NCBI GenBank assembly: GCA_039922495.1
Contig: JBDTEO010000023.1
Coordinates: 1 to 64,000 of the forward strand
Direction: 5' to 3'
Length of the DNA: 64,000 bases
DNA from: JALYYC01 sp039922495
Lineage (GTDB): Bacteria > Chloroflexota > Dormibacteria > CF-121
Shown here: piece after piece, positions 61,387-64,000 of the stretch
Layout: every line of letters begins with the position of its first letter
How positions within the stretch are numbered: position 1 is the stretch's first letter
Notes under the pieces: model-generated
The model's database searches: none
Told to the model about the DNA's origin: nothing
The model's input: only the letters and a program-made list of their open reading frames with translations
Made by a program: the position numbers and the translations under genes

Positions 61387-62409
61387 ATGCTAGTCTCCGT
61401 GGCCTCCGTACCATTACTGCTGATGGCACCGGCCCGCATCCCCCTCGAGCCGGTGGATTCCCTCGTCATCACGACGCTGGTCGAGAATACCTACGACATC
61501 TTCATGCCGGACCAGGGGCCGGCGCACCGCCAGGGGCCTGACCCAAACGGACCGCGCCTCGAAGCCGCCACCATGGTCGATCGGCAGGCCCCCGACCAGC
61601 TGATCGCCGAACACGGCTTCTCGCTGCTCTTGACCGTCACCATCGGCCAGGGCGTACATCGATTCCTCTTCGACTGCGGCGTCAGCCCGACCGGAATGGT
61701 CGAGAACATGCGGCGGTTGAGCCTCGACCCGACGGAGATCGAGGCGGTGATCTGCAGCCACGGCCACTTCGATCACACCACCGGACTCGATGCCTTGATC
61801 CAGCGGCTCGGCCGGCGCAATCTGCCGATCCTGCTGCACCCCGATTTCTGGAACCGTCGGCGGGTGACCCTGCCGGGGCGGCCGCCGAATGAGTTACCTA
61901 CCACCAGCCGGCGGGCGCTCGAGGAGGCCGGTTTCACCATCATCGAGGAGCGGCAGTCGAGCTTCCTGTTTGAGAATGCCGTGCTGATCACGGGCGAGGT
62001 CGACCGCACCACCGGGTATGAGCCGGGCTTTCCGGTGCAGCAGGCCTGGCGGAACGGCGCCTGGGAGCCGGACCCCCTGGTCCTCGACGACCAGGCGGTG
62101 GTGGTCAACGTTCGCGGCCAGGGGCTGGTCGTCATCACCGGTTGCGGCCACGCGGGCGTCGTCAACATCACGCGTTACGCGCGGGCGTTGACCGGCGTGG
62201 ACGACCTCCATGCCGTGATCGGTGGGTTCCATCTGAACGGCCCGCTCTACGAACCCCTGATCGAGCAGGTCTGCCGGGACCTCTTCGCCATGCACCCCCA
62301 TTTCCTGGTTCCGGCGCATTGCACCGGCTGGCGAGCGCAACATGCCCTGGCGCGGGTCTTCGGTGATCGGTTCATCCCCAACGCGGTTGGCACGCGGTAC
62401 ACCCTGTAA
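61387..62409 (+). CDS. MBL-fold hydrolase (dihydropteridine-synthase-like)
   Basis: Up to 340 residues from ATG at 61387; an ATG at 61423 may be the true start, since 61387 lies only 9 bp from the divergent cupin start. 'VICSHGHFDHTTGLDALIQR' is the metal motif, 'VVITGCGHAGVVNITRYARA' and 'AVIGGFHL' the later ligands. The pattern is that of the class annotated as 7,8-dihydropterin-6-yl-methyl-4-aminobenzene 5'-phosphate synthase, whose bacterial members are mostly of unknown function. Confidence 0.88.
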   Translation: MLVSVASVPLLLMAPARIPLEPVDSLVITTLVENTYDIFMPDQGPAHRQGPDPNGPRLEAATMVDRQAPDQLIAEHGFSLLLTVTIGQGVHRFLFDCGVSPTGMVENMRRLSLDPTEIEAVICSHGHFDHTTGLDALIQRLGRRNLPILLHPDFWNRRRVTLPGRPPNELPTTSRRALEEAGFTIIEERQSSFLFENAVLITGEVDRTTGYEPGFPVQQAWRNGAWEPDPLVLDDQAVVVNVRGQGLVVITGCGHAGVVNITRYARALTGVDDLHAVIGGFHLNGPLYEPLIEQVCRDLFAMHPHFLVPAHCTGWRAQHALARVFGDRFIPNAVGTRYTL

Positions 62410-62436
62410 GGCCGCGTTGGGGAGACCGAGCGTCGA

Positions 62437-62955
62437 CTAGGGCTCGCCGAGCAGCTTCAGCCCGTAGGCTTCCTTGAGCGCGGGCACCCAGTCCATGGAC
62501 AGGACATTATGGTGACGGGCGGCCAGGGCCGCCAGCCGTTCCGGCGTCTCCGGTCCGGGGTTCTTTACGAGATCGCCCATCTCCTCAAAGAATTTTTCGA
62601 ACGCGGCCGGCGAGAGGATCTCGAGGATCCGGGCCGGCTTGTCGGTGGCATTCCAGAACGTGTGCATGATGCCGCGCGGCTTCAAGACATAGGTGCCGAC
62701 CGTCGCCGTGAGGATGCGGTCGCCGATCCGTGCGCCGATCTCGCCTTCCAGGACGTAGGAATACTCGTCAGTGTCGGCATGCGTATGGGGAGGAATCAGC
62801 CGGTGCGGCGCGACCGGGTGCTCGACCACCGCCAGGGAACCGCCAGTCTCACTGCCAAAGATCTTGAAGTCAACCCCAAACCCGCCTTCATAAAAGGACT
62901 TCCCGCGCCGCTCTCCGGGGTCGACCGTTAACCGTTGCGCCTCAACTACTTGCAT
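62437..62955 (-). CDS. Cupin-domain protein
   Basis: 172 residues from ATG at 62955, where GAGGAG lies at good spacing (a GTG at 62964 would sit too close to it). Motif 1 is 'IPPHTHADTDEYSYVLEGEI' and motif 2 'GTYVLKPRGIMHTFWNATDK'. The C-terminal 60 residues are helical. This is the 'cupin with EYSYVLEGE' group, some of which are dioxygenases. It starts 12 bp after the TetR gene and is probably the repressor's target. Confidence 0.88.
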   Translation of the reverse strand: MQVVEAQRLTVDPGERRGKSFYEGGFGVDFKIFGSETGGSLAVVEHPVAPHRLIPPHTHADTDEYSYVLEGEIGARIGDRILTATVGTYVLKPRGIMHTFWNATDKPARILEILSPAAFEKFFEEMGDLVKNPGPETPERLAALAARHHNVLSMDWVPALKEAYGLKLLGEP

Positions 62956-62967
62956 CCTTACCACTCC

Positions 62968-63573
62968 TCAGGTTGGATTCCGCCGATTTGGTCGATTCCC
63001 GCTCAGCCATCGCGTCAAGAGATCCGTGACCAGGGCTGCGGCCTCGCTGGTGGATAGGCCGCGGTCGTGGAGCGTGCTCCAGCTCGAAAAGCTGGTCAAG
63101 GCCACCGTCGCATCGACGGCATGTGCGCGCCCCCCGGGGCCCAGGGCAAGGCGAACCAGGCCTTCATAGGCTTCCTCGTTACGTCGATAGATCCGGTCCA
63201 GTGCGGGAACCCGTCGACGATCGCCGATACCGTGACGGAGCCAGGTGGCAGCGCGCTCGTAGAAGGCAAAGGATTCGCGAACCAGGATGGCGATCCGCGC
63301 TGCGCCAGCCGGCTCACCACGGAAGATGTCCGGCGTTGGAGGCCGGGTGAACTGGGCGGCGTGGGAGGTACAGGCGGGGATCAGCTCGTCATTGCTCGGG
63401 AAGTAGCGGTACACGGTCCCGAGGGCGACGTCGGCCCGTTCGGCGATATCCGCCCAGCGAGTCGCAGCGGTCCCCCGCTCTCCATGCAGCGCGACGGCCG
63501 CCTCGACCACCCGCCGGCGGGTAGCCCCGCTGGCCGCCATCCGCCGATCCATGACGTATTTCCGCGGCGACAT
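62968..63573 (-). CDS. TetR-family transcriptional regulator
   Basis: 201 residues from ATG at 63573 (an ATG at 63552 is possible). The helix-turn-helix is 'TRRRVVEAAVALHGERGTAA' with 'IAERADVALGTVYRYFPSND'. The helical ligand-binding part is unassigned. The gene has a near-leaderless promoter covered by an inverted repeat, so it probably represses itself and the cupin gene behind it. Confidence 0.92.
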   Translation of the reverse strand: MSPRKYVMDRRMAASGATRRRVVEAAVALHGERGTAATRWADIAERADVALGTVYRYFPSNDELIPACTSHAAQFTRPPTPDIFRGEPAGAARIAILVRESFAFYERAATWLRHGIGDRRRVPALDRIYRRNEEAYEGLVRLALGPGGRAHAVDATVALTSFSSWSTLHDRGLSTSEAAALVTDLLTRWLSGNRPNRRNPT

Positions 63574-63577
63574 ATTA

Positions 63578-63600
63578 ATTGAGTCGATGATCTACTCAAT
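63578..63600. promoter_or_regulatory. TetR-type operator (23-bp inverted repeat)
   Basis: ATTGAGT at 63578-63584 and ACTCAAT at 63594-63600 are exact reverse complements, and the inner GAT/ATC also pair, giving 10 of 11 matched positions around a central base. It lies 4 bp before the TetR start codon and covers the -10 element. Confidence 0.7.
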
Positions 63601-63615
63601 ATCGAAGAATGTCAA
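63587..63615 (-). promoter_or_regulatory. Promoter of the TetR-cupin operon
   Basis: On the minus strand TTGACA (63615-63610) and GATCAT (63592-63587) are 17 bp apart. Transcription would start near 63580, only about 7 nt before the ATG at 63573. The operator overlaps the -10 and start region. Confidence 0.55.
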
Positions 63616-63648
63616 GTCCGGCAACGACCAATTCGTAAGCTAACTTCG

Positions 63649-64000
63649 ATGCCGGTCAGCCAGGGGTCGCCGTCGGTCACCATCAATCACGATCACCAGT
63701 TCCTGGTCTGCGATGTCGATGGAACGATGGAGCCGACCGGCGACGTCGGCTTCTTTGCCCGCGACACCCGCTTCGTCTCGTCCTATCGCATCACCATCAA
63801 CGGACGGACTCCCCTCTTGCTCGATGGCAGCGCCGTCGACCATTTCTCAGCCAGGCACGAATACCTCACGCCCGACCTGCCGCTCACCGGCCAGATCGAC
63901 GGCACCGACGCCATGCTGAAGGCTCGGTCGATCGGCTTCCGTCTCGACCGCACGATCTTCGAGGGTATCCACGAGGACTACGACTTCTACAGCTATGCCC
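63649..64000 (+). CDS. Glycogen debranching enzyme-type N-terminus (partial)
   Basis: 117 codons are visible from the ATG at 63649 and remain open at the window edge. 'TINHDHQFLVCDVDGTMEPT', 'GFFARDTRFVSSYRITINGR' and 'FRLDRTIFEGIHEDYDFYSY' are typical of the N-terminal domain of amylo-alpha-1,6-glucosidase-like proteins ('DTRFLS' motif). The catalytic (alpha/alpha)6 domain lies beyond the edge. It is divergent from the TetR gene, 75 bp away. Confidence 0.85.
   Translation, partial: MPVSQGSPSVTINHDHQFLVCDVDGTMEPTGDVGFFARDTRFVSSYRITINGRTPLLLDGSAVDHFSARHEYLTPDLPLTGQIDGTDAMLKARSIGFRLDRTIFEGIHEDYDFYSYA

Overview
The window is a dense, high-GC stretch of bacterial chromosome. Many genes overlap at stop/start codons (ATGA, GTGA), and GTG or TTG starts are common. 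The gene content includes sensor kinases of a 'RRPGNxIGWLL' membrane type, F420-type luciferase-like oxidoreductase, mycothiol-type MDMPI fold, PT-linker surface protein and a primary sigma factor. This fits a Chloroflexota / Ca. Dormibacterota-like or actinobacterial-related soil organism. That placement is inference from gene style, not a phylogenetic result. I recognised no rRNA, tRNA or CRISPR array, but I could not run a tRNA or Rfam search.

Layout. 1-125: end of an insertion sequence. 214-2090: two secreted proteins whose promoters and leaders share matched sequence blocks. 2224-8630: ABC exporter, Na+/H+ antiporter, degenerate receiver, membrane LuxR regulator, MDMPI-fold enzyme, a decayed cyclic-nucleotide-binding gene and two small membrane proteins. 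8716-13595: two OmpR/histidine kinase pairs flanking a TMEM175 channel. 13732-20804: exported beta-propeller, truncated glycoside hydrolase, tandem small paralogs, sigma factor, DinB and SnoaL proteins, a decayed adenylate cyclase and a small QWPGKQ-repeat protein. 20861-26665: PhzF-RidA-ArsR operon with a perfect palindrome at its start codon, two related coiled proteins, DUF2461, a D-threonine-aldolase-like enzyme and a DinB-like protein. 26658-28059: a PIN-toxin remnant, an ice-binding-like surface protein and a duplicated gene end.

28080-37621 is one long co-directional block: family III CoA transferase, CitE-like lyase, acyl-CoA dehydrogenase, MaoC hydratase, MFS carrier and a complete LivKHMGF ABC importer. 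The enzyme set matches routes for C5 branched dicarboxylates (itaconate, mesaconate or methylsuccinate type), so uptake and breakdown of such an acid is the working inference.

37606-50304 is rich in signalling. A receiver / degenerate HTH / class III cyclase fusion sits 3 bp from a complete sensor kinase. Divergent from it are a cyclic-nucleotide-binding protein, an MBL-fold hydrolase, an FAD oxidoreductase, an NDH-2-like dehydrogenase fused to a cyclic-nucleotide-binding domain, a membrane cupredoxin and an F420-type oxidoreductase. Together they suggest phosphorylation-controlled cyclic nucleotide synthesis acting on redox enzymes.

50279-58534 is the most unusual segment: four paralogous membrane sensor kinases in tandem, each joined to the next by an ATGA overlap. 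They alternate pseudokinase, kinase, pseudokinase, kinase. Two keep the HDGAQQ phosphoacceptor box and two have lost the histidine and the ATP-site motifs. 58683-64000 holds an XRE regulator with two paralogous membrane proteins, two cupin proteins, an MBL hydrolase, a TetR regulator with a clear operator over its promoter, and the start of a glycogen-debranching-type enzyme cut by the window edge.
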